A program made the translations under genes and the position numbers. The notes below the pieces were generated by a model. The model was not told the DNA's origin, ran no database searches, and saw only the letters and a list, made by a program, of their open reading frames with translations. DNA of 45,647 nucleotides from Tubiluchus corallicola (taxonomy: Eukaryota; Priapulida; Priapulimorpha; Priapulimorphida; Tubiluchidae), in contig JAQGDQ010000705.1 of NCBI GenBank assembly GCA_030141605.1, positions 1-45,647 of the forward strand. Reading direction: 5' to 3'. Numbering within the stretch: position 1 is the stretch's first letter; each line of letters starts with the position of its first letter. Shown one piece after another: positions 21,601-35,500 of this stretch.

Positions 21601-24600
21601 CATGACGTCATGTAATGGCGACATCGGAACAGTATTGCGGGAGATTTAAAATGAAAACAAACAAAAATTCCTTTTAACACGAGTAAGCTATACTCATAAA
21701 ATTGCTGTAAAGTAATATAATTTTTTTAAGGCGATTTTTCTGAAACCTACTCCAGGTGCCCCTTTTCTTGCCCTTTAAGCTAGGCATTTTGAAATAAATT
21801 CCGAAATTCCTAATTTTTAAAACAAAAAATAAATGTCATTTTAAAAATGATGTTATATCTGTTTTTTCCTACATTCATTAGTGTTTATCAGCAGTGAAAT
21901 TAAATGGGATAACGAACAATTTACTAAACTCATCAAAAGTTAATAGACTTCCAACTGGTAAAATATAATGCAGAAATACATTAACATTAGTGCTACATGG
22001 ATATTATAATCAAAAAAGCAGTAAAAAGATGATATAATTTATTGGCTTCAAATAAACAATTTATAACTTTAAGTGGCACTTAAAGATGCTAAGTACTGTT
22101 AACTCATAGTGATTTGATTCTAAAGCTTCTCGCCCACAAAAATTATAAGTACTTTACTACGGTGTGATCATATCGACTTTAAATTTTTTAAACATTTTGA
22201 AACGCCTAAAAATAAAAATATGACATTAGTCTCATCGATTAATTTCAGATTCCACATTCTGCCTGATGACTGGCCTATGCAGTAGCGTAACAAACACAGC
22301 ACTTTTGTGAATTATGATGCTATGAACTATGTAAGCATGTAATTTGTGGCAGATAAGGAGTTCAGTCAAAGATGGCAGATGGAAAATGTTTTCTAGATAA
22401 AATGATAGCTTAAATATAGGGGTAGTAGAGGTCAATCTTGCAAAAATTGAAGTAACCATGTTCACGATCACCGAGACCTAATCCCAAACTTTTCTCAAAT
22501 CGTGAACCCTGTTCTCCAACATTTAGTCCCGCCCTGAAACCTTTCGTTCTATCCCAATCCCTTATATATGATGCGTACTATACTCAACAGTTTATATTCA
22601 AACACTTAGAAGTGTTTCTACGTGTACGCTACGCACAATGCGTGACCCGTATTCGTCCAAATACAAACACCGTCATTCGAATACGCATCACACAGCAATG
22701 CACAGACGGAAAACCAACTCTGTCTCAGTGATTTACTGAGTTTTTGAGTTGACAAATTTCAGAAAAAAAAGTTAATGGACTAATTTTGAAATGCACCCCA
22801 TGCAAATTGACAGACCATTTGGGCTGACGATGTGAATTTTGATTACTTCATGAGCTACACAGAATATTTTTTCACTTAAGTTTTTGAGAGGTGGGTGAAG
22901 CATATGTAAGTAGGAAAGAAACAACTCTATGTTTTTTTTAATTTAGATGAAATTCTTGTACGATTACCAAGTGGTGGTACACCCAGTACTGCTTTCTTTA
23001 CACTTTCTTACAAATGGTTGACAGGTCTGTAATTTTCAATCATGACGCAGTTTAAACTTTGATTAGGAAGATTAATTTAATTAGAACCAAGAATTCCTTA
23101 AAATTGCGCTACAGAAAAGGTAATTTTTAAGAATTAAGATCTGCAAAATTCTCTAAAACGCAGAAAATGCGTTAGTTACCAGGAAGGCACAGCGCTGAAC
23201 TTTACTGGGGAGCTTACTAATCCCTACCGCCTCATTCTCACACTTTCAGTCTTTGCCTTTGACCAGTTTTGTGACTTGACAGCGTGATAATGACAAAATG
23301 CGCACACTCCCGTTTTCAAATTTCAACATCAGTATTCAACATTGCCTAGTAATTATTTGAGTAATCACTAATTTCAAACCCTTTATTAATATTAATCGCA
23401 TCCAATATACCATAGATATATCTAAGAAGTTTCCATATAAATGAAACTTATAACAAAATTTACAAAACGCACATATCGGGTACCAAAAAATAAAAACTAC
23501 TTAACACGTGATAACAACAACATAGTTCAAGCACAGCGCGTAGATGTTAAGATAGCTCCTATTGGCTAACTAATGAATGATATGAACGCCGGAATGCTTT
23601 AATACGCTTACGATGATTCGCTGTCACAGAGCAACCGATTCAGGCACCTAATTTTATTTCATCTTTTTCTATTAAATTTTGTATGCATTTTTATGGCTTA
23701 AGATTGTGAATGTCTACGAGTCGAAATAAAAGAGTAAATAAAACAACAAAATAAAACATCGGTCTACATAGCATTCGTTGCTGCTTTATAAGCATCTGTT
23801 GTCACTATAAATGTACAGAGAAATAATTAAGCTACTCATTATTTGGCCTCTTTCTGCTTGCTGCAATTTTTTAACAGAGAAACAAAGTTAAGTGCATTGT
23901 TTTACAAGGAAATGAAATCATTTACATTAAAAAACGAATAAAAAGATACCCGACTTTCCCCTATTTCCCATCATTCCACATTAGTATATAAATCATATAG
24001 TATTACATTGAATATTAATTATTATTATTTGCACTGCTAATTGTTTCGCCAAAAATGGAAAATAAATTATATAGGTGAGATTTGCGGATTAGCAACAGTC
24101 ATTTAAATTTTGAAGTATAATGAACAATATTTCTAATTAGCTAGAAGATTTAGTAATAATTTGCAAATTATATTTTTACATGGATTAATGCTAGCCAAAG
24201 GCAAAAACTTCATTTTCAACTTTAACTTTATATGTAGTGTGATTTTCATATTATGCTTTGCTCAATTTTTTGTTTAAATGTTTCAGTTTATGTTGCGTAT
24301 GCACGCTTACAAATATAAAAATTTCGATAAAATCATGCATTATTATAATTACTGGTTGATTTTTTATTCTAAATTGGAACGCGATCGCAATAAATCATTG
24401 GAACTATTTGTTGCCACCTTGTAATAGAGATAGTACTTGTTATTCGTTTCAAAATTGTAATGATTTTGCTTTGTTTTGTACTAATCATCATAATCTTCGT
24501 AATTGTTCTTTCCTGCAACTGTAAGTGTTTTGAACAATCATCCTCACCCATGTAAAACTATCTTCATCTTAGAAGAATTTAAAATCGAATATGATACCAC

Positions 24601-24689
24601 ATTTTTGATTTTTTAGTAGCGCAAAATATTTCACGTTTGGCACTAGACTGAATTCGGTGCACCATACATTGCAAATTGACTTTGCTAAG
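21601..24689. other. Gene-free intergenic stretch
   Basis: AT-rich sequence with no gene I recognise on either strand. One exon-like interval exists at about 22946-23024 (acceptor TTTTTTTTAATTTAG, donor CAG before GTCTGT, one frame open), but the 26-residue product is not recognisable and it could be chance. Confidence 0.5.
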
Positions 24690-25190
24690 TTAAAGCACAA
24701 GAAAACACCCTTCATAAATAAAGCTTAAAAAATCGTCAAGAAATTTTGTATCACTTAAACCTATATGCTGTCTTATTTGATACAGAACTTGCATTAACAG
24801 GCGCTGTATAAAACTTGTAAATTTAAACTCCCACGATATGACCGTTAAGCCGTTTAGATAACATTGTGTAAAGTTTGAAAAAATAATCATAACATTCGTA
24901 GTACACTCTTCACTAACTGAGCAAACGGGTAAATTACTCTATTTTTGTCAATAAAGATCAGTAATGTGTGTTTTTGTGAACAAGTGGTGCACACTAAGAT
25001 AGCGATGCAGTTTTGTTTTACCATGTGGCGCGAATATTTTTTTAATTATTATTAATTATTATTAAATTTCTTTGCCAGTTACGTGAGTCTTTCCAATAGC
25101 TAAGCGTAATTCTAAAAAATATAACTTTGCAGGGAAAGTTTTTTACACATTCTTTAAAATTACCTTTTCTTCCCATTAAACGATCATCAA
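24690..25190 (+). repeat. Dispersed repeat, copy B (about 0.5 kb)
   Basis: Partner of the copy at 21085-21600, same orientation and same order of anchors, about 3.6 kb apart. The copies differ at many sites, so the duplication is old or the copies inserted independently. Confidence 0.85.
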
Positions 25191-25841
25191 AACAATCACG
25201 GTTAAAAGAACGACGCTTTAACTACGCTTTGTCAAAGACATACCTGTGATTAGCTTACTTAAGACGCCAAACATTATTTGCTCGACTGCCTTTGTTTGCA
25301 GCGAGTAGTGCAGTTTTGATAATTTGTAATGTTTCCAAAGTCCTGCCATCTATTCAGCATCAAATCCACGAATCTATGGCAATGCATTTCTAATTATGAC
25401 CAAAATGTTCTTGTTTTTAACTTAGTCCAAATTTTATTGGTCCTACTGAAAGATTTTCCCCTGGCGATCACAGTAACATTCTTTTCTCTTATCATTAATT
25501 TCTATCTATCCTACACGGTCCTTTGACTGTCTTCCTGATTTTTGTTAGTGTATTTAGTTTAGTTTGCAATTATAATTACGTGTTTTGTTTCATTCGTGCT
25601 GTAAATATCTAAGGCGTATTATCAGTTTAACTGCTGTCCACCTAAGATTGTTTATTCTTGAAAAACAACATAAAAATTATGTTATTTATAAAAAAATATT
25701 AAATTTTAGCAGAAACTTTCCAGAAAATAATATGTTATAACGCGCCTCTAAAAGTTTCTCTTGGAGAACAAATTGTGCTGCCAGTCGTCGCCTCTAATTC
25801 TCGATAGATTACAATCACGTTCGTTTTGGTTCAACTTTTAG

Positions 25842-25926
25842 AGCTCCAAGGACCAAACTACAATGATCTCAAGTGCTTCTTTTCCGTGAAACCCTACGAA
25901 GCTGAAATGAGTTGGATTCAGTTTCG
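25842..25926 (+). other. Orphan exon-like interval
   Basis: An 85-bp interval is bounded by a pyrimidine-rich acceptor (TTTTGGTTCAACTTTTAG) and a consensus donor (TTTCG before GTAAGT), and one frame is open throughout (GPNYNDLKCFFSVKPYEAE in its middle). The other two frames have stops. I do not recognise the peptide. It could be an exon of an unseen gene, a 5' exon of the transporter, or chance. Confidence 0.3.
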
Positions 25927-26754
25927 GTAAGTATTATACGAGAGAAACCAAATTGTCATGTCTGAAAATCCAAACATTGTTTTCCCAGGGATTACTAAAT
26001 ACAGTGAAAAAACATGGTTTAGGTAGCATTCTCTGCAATTTTAGTGCTTTTAGTTTTATAGAGTCTGTCCTCGTAAACGATCGTAAATCAACAGCTAGAC
26101 TATTATCATGATCGTACGATTAGTCGATTACTATAATAGTCATTCGATAACATGATAAAATTGCAGCAGTTCGTTTTTTACAGTACTTGAACCATGACGC
26201 GTGAAACTTCAGTAAATATTTGCCCAGTGAGGAAGTACGACGCCTTAAAGTAATACGTTTCGTGTTAACGCGTGATCAGCTAGAATAAGACATCTTGCTT
26301 TTAAATAAAAGTGTTTGATAATTTTACTTTTACAAAGTTAGTGGTAGCTGCGGTAAACAGAATTATGCGAGTAGTCGTTTCAGTAAATTGTGAATGGAAA
26401 TTTAACATATATAACGCTGGCAAGCCTAGTCTATTAGCCCATACCTTATTGGATGTGACGCTTAAAGTGATGTCTGCACACTTTAGTTTAATTTAAGAGT
26501 GGATTAAATTTTTATGTCAGCACAGGCGTTACCATTTGCTTTCACATTGACACTTACGAAAAAATACTGTGATGACGCTGTTCATGCAGTGTAAGTCTTT
26601 AATGTAATTGTGACCAACATCAAAGACTCCTCTTTATGAAACATTCAAAGGTAGGAAAACTTGGCACGGGGAACTTGCAACATAGGGAATGAGAGTGCTG
26701 CACGAATAGTAATTAATTTCACTAACTCTTTCCTTAACTTTTCCTCCTGTTTCT

Positions 26755-26997
26755 ATGACAATGTCGGAGAAAGCCGTACAAAGATCCGTGCCTGTGACTG
26801 TGGAGACATTTTTGACGAAGATCGGCGTTTACGGTCGGTATCAAATGAGCATTTTTCTCCTGGTCAACATCTTGGAAACGGTTGTAGCTTTGCACATGCT
26901 GGTGATAAGCTTTCTTGCAGCAACTCCAGAAAAAATGCAGTGCAGCTTGCCCGATTACGTAAACCTGGGAAACGAAACCATACCTTGGATTTCACAA
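26755..26997 (+). CDS. SLC22 transporter, candidate alternative first exon 1A
   Basis: The interval encodes 81 residues from ATG (a second ATG lies two codons on) to a phase-0 consensus donor (TCACAA before GTAAGA). Residues 15-33 (VTVETFLTKIGVYGRYQMS) and the end (TPEKMQCSLPDYVNLGNETIPWI) align without gaps to exon 1B at 29505. It holds the first membrane helix and the start of the large extracellular loop, with an N-glycosylation site (NET). No copies of the other exons follow before 1B, and its donor phase fits exon 2 at 31336. It is either a true alternative first exon or the only survivor of a tandem duplicate gene. The intact frame favours function. Confidence 0.8.
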
Positions 26998-28812
26998 GTA
27001 AGATTTTAATGCATACTGCTGTTTATATTTTTGTGAATTACTATTTGTCTTATGCGTATAACCATTACACCATGTAGATGTGGTTTCTTTGCATTGATGT
27101 ACATGTTTGTGTATTACGTTCCTTTTTATTTCTAGTGTTTTTTGTATTCTGTTCTACTATTCACATCAACTAAGGTTAACGTGACCCACTTGTGACTGAT
27201 TAATTCTTATTTTGAGCTTACACTACATTTTTTGTTGCACACTTTTGTGTTGCATAATTCTGCAGACTCTCACAGACTTCGTTTACAGTATCTACAGATT
27301 TTGCAACTGAAAAGTGCCTGTCTGTGTGGGTCTTAATGAAAAGAATAATGGTCTGTAAATTTCGTATTATTGCTACTATCACCAGTCTTTGTATCACTTT
27401 TTCGTGTATATTGTAGTCAGTACTCTATACTACTACTACCACCACATGGCCAATAGTGACACAGTCATAGCAATTTATTATAAATGATAAATCCATCCCA
27501 TTCTTTACATAGTCCAATAGCAAAAAAATACGCTCATGTAGTAGTGACAGCACCTGAATAAATCCTGCTTAATTAAGCTTACGATACACCAACGTCTGCG
27601 TGGATGCTCTTCGCATTTTTTGACCGTCTGGCGTCTGGTAATGCCGCAATGGTTCATTCAGAAAGTCGTTTTTGTGGTAGCGTGTGAAGAACAAATGCCA
27701 ATACACCACCGCAGGCATTACCATCATCATGATCATCGTCAAAATCATCTCTATCATTATTATCGCCTCATCTTTGTGAAATATTGATTACGCTTAGGAT
27801 ACATATGCACCTCTAGAACAGTTTAGAGTATGCAGCAAATCATGGGGGTTCGTGTAGCGATTACAAGATCATTTCCTAAAAGCCATAAAGTTTATAGCAT
27901 AGCTAATAATGTGCTCACATAAGCTACCTAAGTAAATATTAGTATTTAGCCGCTACAACAGAAGCATTATGTGACACACAGAAAAATGTTTCACTGGCAG
28001 TATAACATAAAACGATACATGTTGCATATAATCCTGCAATCATTAAAAGTTGATTACGATGACATGTTAAAACGTATCTAGAAGAGCTTGATGTGGTGAA
28101 TTGATCACTAGAAGAGTTTGCTTTAACGAGTTTTTAACCGGAATAAAGTTTATCTCTTTTTCTCTAAAGATCTGTTTTGATGCTTTTTGTATTATACGTA
28201 AAGCTGAAAAAATTTGAGAATCGCAGATTCGAACTCAAGGTAAACAATCCCTTACCAGGCGATGTCACTCCTATGCACGTTTTACCATTCATATCAGCCA
28301 ACCGATGCCTAAAGTTCACGAATTGGTCGTATAATATGGACATACACTCTTGCTTTTGGCATTTGTGCAAAATTTCACAACAATTTCGAAATATGCTATG
28401 CACGGCATCGAAGCGGGTGCATCAAATTTTCATGGATATGCCATGAATATATCAGTCATAAATAACTAAATATCATAAAAGAACAATTTCTTGACAGAAT
28501 AAAAGAGCTTTGATAGTAACGCTTTACTGTTTACATAAAGCTTAAAGATTGAGGATTACGGTTTGCTCCTTGCGGCTTTCTCTGTGAGCTGGACTTATAG
28601 AAATGACTGACGAAAATTGAATATTTTGCTATTCTATTTGCAAAAAACCACCTGCACGACATCCACCAATGCTCACGTCCAGTTTAAACTACGTGCAATA
28701 GGCTTAGATGTTTGTATGTGCAAAGCCGTTTTGAACGTTTTGAATTATTTTCAATTGATTTATGGCAAGTCACCAAGTAATATTCCAATTACTTAGGCAA
28801 TTAACCTATATA

Positions 28813-28884
<72 letters not shown>

Positions 28885-28925
28885 GTGTGTGTGTGCGCGT
28901 GTGCGTGCATGCGTTCGTGTGTGTG
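28813..28925. repeat. (GT)n microsatellite
   Basis: A tract of about 110 bp of GT repeats, becoming interrupted by GC dinucleotides (GTGCGCGTGTGCGTGCATGC) at its right end. It lies between the two transporter first exons. The frame through it is an artefact of the repeat. Confidence 0.98.
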
Positions 28926-29504
28926 TATGTCCTTTCTGTTGCAATTATAGTTGGACATGATTTCAATTTTATGTCAGGAGAATCCTTTTAATTTACTGAG
29001 AGTAGCAAATGTTATTGAGAAGAACGATAGTCTTGTTAAGTATGTAATTCGGTGATTACACAGACAAACACGATCCAGTAAATTTATACAGTGACAGGGT
29101 CTAAGTTCAAGCTGGGGTCCTGTCTTGACTATGTCTCATATCTGCAAGCAAAGTTACAATGATTTTGTTTATATTAACTATCATATGAATTGGAATAATT
29201 TGCACAGTGAAACATAGGTCCTCTAATCTAGACCACAAGTAAAGTTCGTGCGTTCAGTTAATATTACAATCATTACAGTATCTTCAGTTGGAAAAATAGA
29301 ACTGAAGATCTATATGTGGGTCTCTCGCTAATGTTTCGTGATTAATTATTATTGTGAAATTGAGAACATAAACTCTAAGTCTGCCCACTGAAAATCTTTT
29401 TCTCAATAAATGACAAAACATAGTGTGGTTATAAAAAATTTGAAAGTTAGCTGAAATGACTATATTTTGTGCAAATTACTAAGAAATTTCGTTAAACTGC
29501 TATC

Positions 29505-32500
29505 ATGCTTAACGGCAAAAATGTCCCAGTTCCGGGACACGTGCATGTTGTCACAGTGGAAACGTTTTTGTCAAAAATCGGAACGTACGGCCGGTTTCAA
29601 ATGTGTGTGTTCATACTGTGTTCTGTTATGCAATGCATGGGGGCGGTGCATGTACTGGTGGTGAGCTTCCTTACCGCAACACCAGAAACTTACAATTGCG
29701 CCATCCCTGATGGTGTTGAGGTGTCAAATGAAACTCTTCCATGGATTGACGAAGAAGGGGTATAGAGAACAATACTGTCTATTTTATTTTGTTTCGTGTA
29801 ATAGTAGCTAGCTCCGAAATGTGTAAACCTACAGTAAATCCATGTTAAACTAAGTTAGTAACCAAGGCTGAAGGAATTCAGATTCAAATTCGCAAGCATG
29901 GCCGTGCTTATCACTTGACTATGCCTGATCCACCAATGGCAGGGCACCCGGAACTTATTATCACTTGAATATGTTTGGTCCAGTGCAGTTTACTCATATA
30001 TCACTGAGCAGTTTGCCCTATTTTTCACATTTTGGGTCTTATCTCAGCCCCTTAGGCAATCCCAGCTCTTTAAGTACGCCACTGTTTGAGTCCTTACCTC
30101 AGGTGTCTACTCTACCAATTCAATTTCGCTTCACACAATCGCTTTAGAGTTATTCAATGTTATGGCCTGAAGCGCTCTGCGTTGGCCAGTTACCGTGAAT
30201 TAGAGCCGAATGCTAAGAAAACTCGATGCCTAACATAAACAAAAATAACAAGTTATATGGGTATAGATTCTCTTCAGGAGATCTGCGCTGCTCGCGGATA
30301 AAACATTTCGCATGCTATCACACACACTTATAGAGCTGCTTATATTTACTGTGCAGTCCAAGACCCTTAATGCTGCCATAAGGTTTTATAATTTATAAAT
30401 ATTTATAAACCTTTACGTTATTGCAGCTACATCATCTTTTTCATTTTTAAAACCAGTTTTTTAACATACCAGCGAAAAAGCACAAATAATTATTTATATG
30501 CTGGATGGTTGTTCTAAATATAATGCTATAAAACTTTAATTGAACAACTTTGAGGAATTTAAAATGTGTAATTTAAGTAAGTTTAAAAATCAATTATGCA
30601 AATTTTGTGAGACATACCGAGTAAATGTCTTCCCGATGTATGTTTTAAGAATCATTCTTAGCACCATAGAATTGTGTTAAGAGCTTTTCGATTACCAGTA
30701 TTCGATTGTTCAAACGTTTACCTTGAGTGGTGTAGTGGCTGTTCCACTACACTACTGTTTCCCGAAATTTACAATTTTGTTTTTTCACTTGAATTTATGT
30801 AGTTATCAGTTATGGTGTCCACCTGTAGAAGGAAGACTAGAAAGCACTTGCTACTTCTTCCTCCTTACAATAATTTTCTCATTATTGTTATTGTAATATT
30901 ATATCATTGCCATTGTAAAATAAATTTATTATATTTTATTCTCTTTTATTTTATCTATGCTGAGATTCTTTTTATTTTTCTACTAGCCTTCTTCAAGGCA
31001 GTATCGTCGTGCGTATTAACGTCGTTCGCACTGCGGCTGCAACTGTATCTGTGAGAGGCGGACAGTTTAAAAATAATATTTAGAAAAGCAATTTTGGATA
31101 GTAGGGTCTATTGCAAAATAAAAAATGAAACTGAGAAACTAGAAACTGCATAAACCAGTAGCATAGTATTTCTGATTTTAGTTTGCCCTTCCCTTTGCAG
31201 CAGTTTGTTTCGTTATACGTGGGACGATCATGCAAAAATGTTACTAGGCTAATTTTTGCACTATAATTGTTTTTGCTATAACACAACTTAATTTTGTATT
31301 TCTTTATGCATATATTAATGAAAAAATGTTTTTAGGACGGAGAATGGGGCTATGACAGTTGCAAAGCTTACAAAGACTTTAATGCTAGCGCTAGTAACGG
31401 GACAACTGTTGACTGCCCAAATGGCTGGGACTATAGCAATGAATTTGCATGTACTCTTGCCATGGAGGTAAAATAGACACTAAATAAATATATTAAGATT
31501 TCAGTGTGAAAATCCAGATAAAGAGAACCGAAAGTAATCTTCTAGTAGCTTATTTTCACAGTTTACAAAAAACAATTTATTTACATGGAACCGATTTTAT
31601 TAATTCACTAGTTTTAAATTGTGAATTTTTTAAAGTGTTGACTTATAGCAAGGTATTTATTGCAGGATTTATTGTTACGTTTTTTAGTTTGATTTGGTTT
31701 GCTCTAATAAATTCCTAACCGACCTAGCAGCATCAGTGTATATGGGAGGATTCATGGTCGGCGCTATCTTAGTACCGTCGTTTTCGGATTTATTTGGAAG
31801 GAAAATAGCATTCATTAGTTGCCAATTTGCCTTTTTCTTCGTAAGCGTCGTCGTCATCTTCATCAAGAATTACTACACATTTGTTTGCTTAAGGTTTTTT
31901 GAGGCTCTTCTTATGTCGGTAAGTAACCTGTTTTCTCGATGTCAAGTTACGCTACGTGGAATGACTTACACCAACCACTTATTTTAGAAAATGTAGGTCT
32001 CGTGTATAAAAAAATCCAAATGATATAAATCGACTCAGTGCAGCTAAAATTTGCTGAAGTTCTCGTTATCATTGAGGGTTATATAACCCTGTGGTTACTG
32101 TGCATGCTTGGCTGTGCAGTTAAGTAATGCCGTGCCTAATTAATAAATGGATGTGTACTTCTGGCCACCAGGTTTATCTACCACACCGTCCCCTGCTACA
32201 TCTTTAGTTCAGGAAGGTTACTAAAGATACACTGGGATAGTAAAGCTATAGTATTAATATATAAACTTTTGATTATCTGATCCTCCTCAGAGCCTCTTCA
32301 AGTCTTACAACTATGTGCAAGAAAACATTCAGTGTTGGTTATTAAAATAGGTAAATGGAAGAAAATAATTTGAGCATTGCATTTTGAAATTCCGTGCGTC
32401 CCTGTATAAAGTGGGCTTTACTTCGCTTGGCAGATTATGGACGGAGCTTTGCAAAATCAGAAATACCGAAAGCGAGGAATGGGAATTATAGGTTTACACA

Positions 32501-35500
32501 TCCAAAAACCTCTGGAAGTTCGTTATGCTATAACGGCCCATAATTCAAGAAGTAACGTGCGGGTACTGCCGGTATTCCTTTTCTGATATAATCTGTGAAT
32601 ATAACAACCAATTATCAAGTGCTATTAATGTATCGCAATTATGGAGACGCATAATTAATTGTTGTTGGCGTCCTTCTGTCTCGGAAGACAATGGAGTGTG
32701 CGCCAAGAGAGTCAGTTATTGATCACATTGATGGAGCTGCAGCGTCAACTGTGGCTGAGCAGTCCGATCCTTGAACCACTGGAATGGCCTCTCCAGGGCG
32801 CACGCCTGGGCAAGGTGTATGGAGATCCTGAGTTGCCCAAACAACAGGAACCCCCTCTCTTCCTCCCTGGTGTAGTCCAAAGGAAAGCGGAGCGATACGT
32901 TTGGCACCAGGTTGGCTGCAGGAGCTGTCGGAGTCAGTGAGCATGCTGCACTGGTCCGTCTTCGGGACTCCACTCCTGATTTGGAAGGTTTACTCCTCTA
33001 CACATGGCCGTTGGGTCACTTGACCTCCTCTGCCCTCTAGCCGTTGACTGTTTTGGCAGCTCCTCCGCCTAGTGTCGAGATACAGTGTGGGCATCCCGCA
33101 AGCCTACAGCACCTGGTATACCAAGGCGGTCACCCATCCAAGTACTAACCAGGCTCTACGTTGCCTAACTTCGGTGATCAGACGAGAACCGGTGTTTTCA
33201 ACGTGATATACATTGAAACATATATACAACATGCATAATTAATAGGCATGTATAATTATATATATCATCTTTATTCGCACATGGATTTAGAATCACACAT
33301 ATGGAATACATAAAAATTAAAAACACTTTATGTTCGTAGGGACTGGGACTTAGTATGTACGTCTTGTGCTTGGAGTGGTTTGCAATCGACGGAAAAGCAT
33401 TCGCTGGTGAAGGTATCTGGTTAGGTTGGACGCTGGGATATTGCACACTGCCTCTGCTTGCTTTTTTTGTCACAGACTGGAGATATTTACAACTTCTCAT
33501 TACTCTACCAATGGTAGCTACAGGAGTATTTCCTTGGTGTGTTTATAATTTAAATGCAATTGTTTGCAGCCAACTTTATATTTCTAATATTTACTTATAT
33601 TGAAAAAATAAAACTAGACAGGTTTAAAGGGCATCGTTTTATTGTATTCATCACAGTCCTTTATACTGAGGAAATAACGAGAAGGAATATTTCAGGGTGA
33701 AAGAAATAATTAAGTAGTGATGCACTGTGTCTAGTTAGCAGCCGAAGTTGAGCAGTAAAAAGCGCAAGTAACTGGATGGATGAGACTGTGGAAAATTGCT
33801 TCAGGGCGATTTTATTTTCTTCATTTTCTTCGCTGAGGAAAGATGCACACACATCAAACTGTGGTCAAGACCTAGCAGTCCTGTGTCTGATCTTCAGAAT
33901 TATCCTTAATTCTTAGCTAAGTACTGGTCCCCCGCGGTCTAATCATATACATTAAATAGCTAGATTTTGTCGTTAAGTGCCATGTGACTTGCAGGGGTCA
34001 AAGCTAAAAAGCTGCAAAGGAGTAAAATCATCGTTCATGTGCTATACAATTACGCAACAACTCAGTCCAGAAGAACCATCATTTTTTCCAAAGCGCTACA
34101 GCGTACAGTCTGACTCCTGTGGCTAATTCCCCTGAGAAACGCAAATTTCGAATGTTTTGTCATGGATGAACTTGCAAAATTTGAAAAAAGCGCAGTTGAA
34201 AAATGCAGGTGGCGCAAGTTTGTCGGCCTCCCAAGAAACATAACGAAGGCATCTGCACCCACAATTTGAAATTGTAACGGTCAAGGTTAGTCCCCCATTT
34301 TTTGCTTGTGCAGTTTATGTAAACTTTTTATGCCTTAAATTTTACTTGCAAATCTGTTCCTTTGGAACCGTTATTATTCATTTTCGCTTTTGTGTTGTGC
34401 GAGTGTGTTATAATAAGGCCAATGTTGCGTTCTTTTATTTCGCTAACGTGAATGCATTGTTTGGGCAAAACACATACGAATAAATTGTAACTAAATATCA
34501 TCCAACTACAAATAACTTAACCTAAGAGATGCATGTTGAACGTAAGTTTGCATCTCATGCATTTTGAAATGCAGTTGATGATAACTATATCGTAATGATG
34601 ATTATACATACTCAGTTACCTATAGCATAAATCAGGATTAGATTACACATTAAAACAGTGCAATTGATAAACATTTATGAGTAATAATTTACAAGAATAC
34701 TTACATTAGTCACTGAGCATATAATACAAAATCCGACGAATTTCTTGGCACGAAAACGAGGTAGGTGGTTTTCCCCTTCAGTAAGCCAGTACAGCTCATA
34801 GATAGGTATATCACGATTACTAATAGCAACGTTATTAAAATTAGAAATATTTTGCGCAATAAATATCCTATTCTTTCCGAGGGTTGTACAAGTAGAATTC
34901 ATATTTAAAAATACTCAGCAATAAAATTTCAAATCCAGAGATTGATTCTGCAGAGACATTCTACGGAACTATACTACTGCAGCAGTTTTATTTGACTGCT
35001 TTGTCTCTACAGGTTAGTTCCAGAAACCATGCACTGGTTGGTAGCAAAACATCGCTACAAGGAGGCAGAGGAATCTGGCAGGAAAGCCGCACGATGTAAT
35101 GGTGTTGAACTGCCACCTTTCACCTTAGTTGATGATGAGACAAAGAAAAATGAGCACGTTAAAAAAGCAACATTGTTGGATGTAGTAAAAACTCCGATAT
35201 TACGTGGGTACGCTGTTATGATGTGTTTCATATGGTAAGTTTCATGCAAAAATAAATAATATACCGGGTAATAGCGTAAAAAAGATTTAGAGTAATAAAT
35301 AAAAAAAGATACAATAAACATGTAGACTTTGTCAAGAATTCACCACGCAAGAAAAGCCAAAAGTAACGTCTGTAAACATTTCTCTTAAAGTATCGTCATA
35401 CATCACAATACTTGCTACAATTTCATTCAAGTTGAAAATATGAAAACTTTACTAGACTCAGATATACATATGTACGGTCAACAATAAGAGAAATTTCTCT

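Noticed and set aside
26755-26997. A complete second SLC22 gene upstream
   Set aside because: I looked for copies of exons 2-10 between 26998 and 29504 and found none, so only the first exon is duplicated here.
26661-27077. 138-codon frame on the plus strand
   Set aside because: It overlaps transporter exon 1A in another frame; the exon 1A frame has clear homology to exon 1B, this one to nothing.
27569-27757. 62-codon minus-strand frame in a transporter intron
   Set aside because: The start is a Met-Ile low-complexity run and no family is recognised; no convincing splice sites.
28210-28275. tRNA-like B box (GAGTTCGAATC on the minus strand)
   Set aside because: The T-stem does not pair, no matching A box or acceptor stem is present, and no cloverleaf can be drawn.
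28164-28446. Overlapping open frames of 79 and 89 codons on opposite strands
   Set aside because: Neither is recognisable and open frames of this size occur by chance in the window.
28762-28950. 62-codon frame rich in Cys and Val
   Set aside because: It is the translation of the (GT)n microsatellite.
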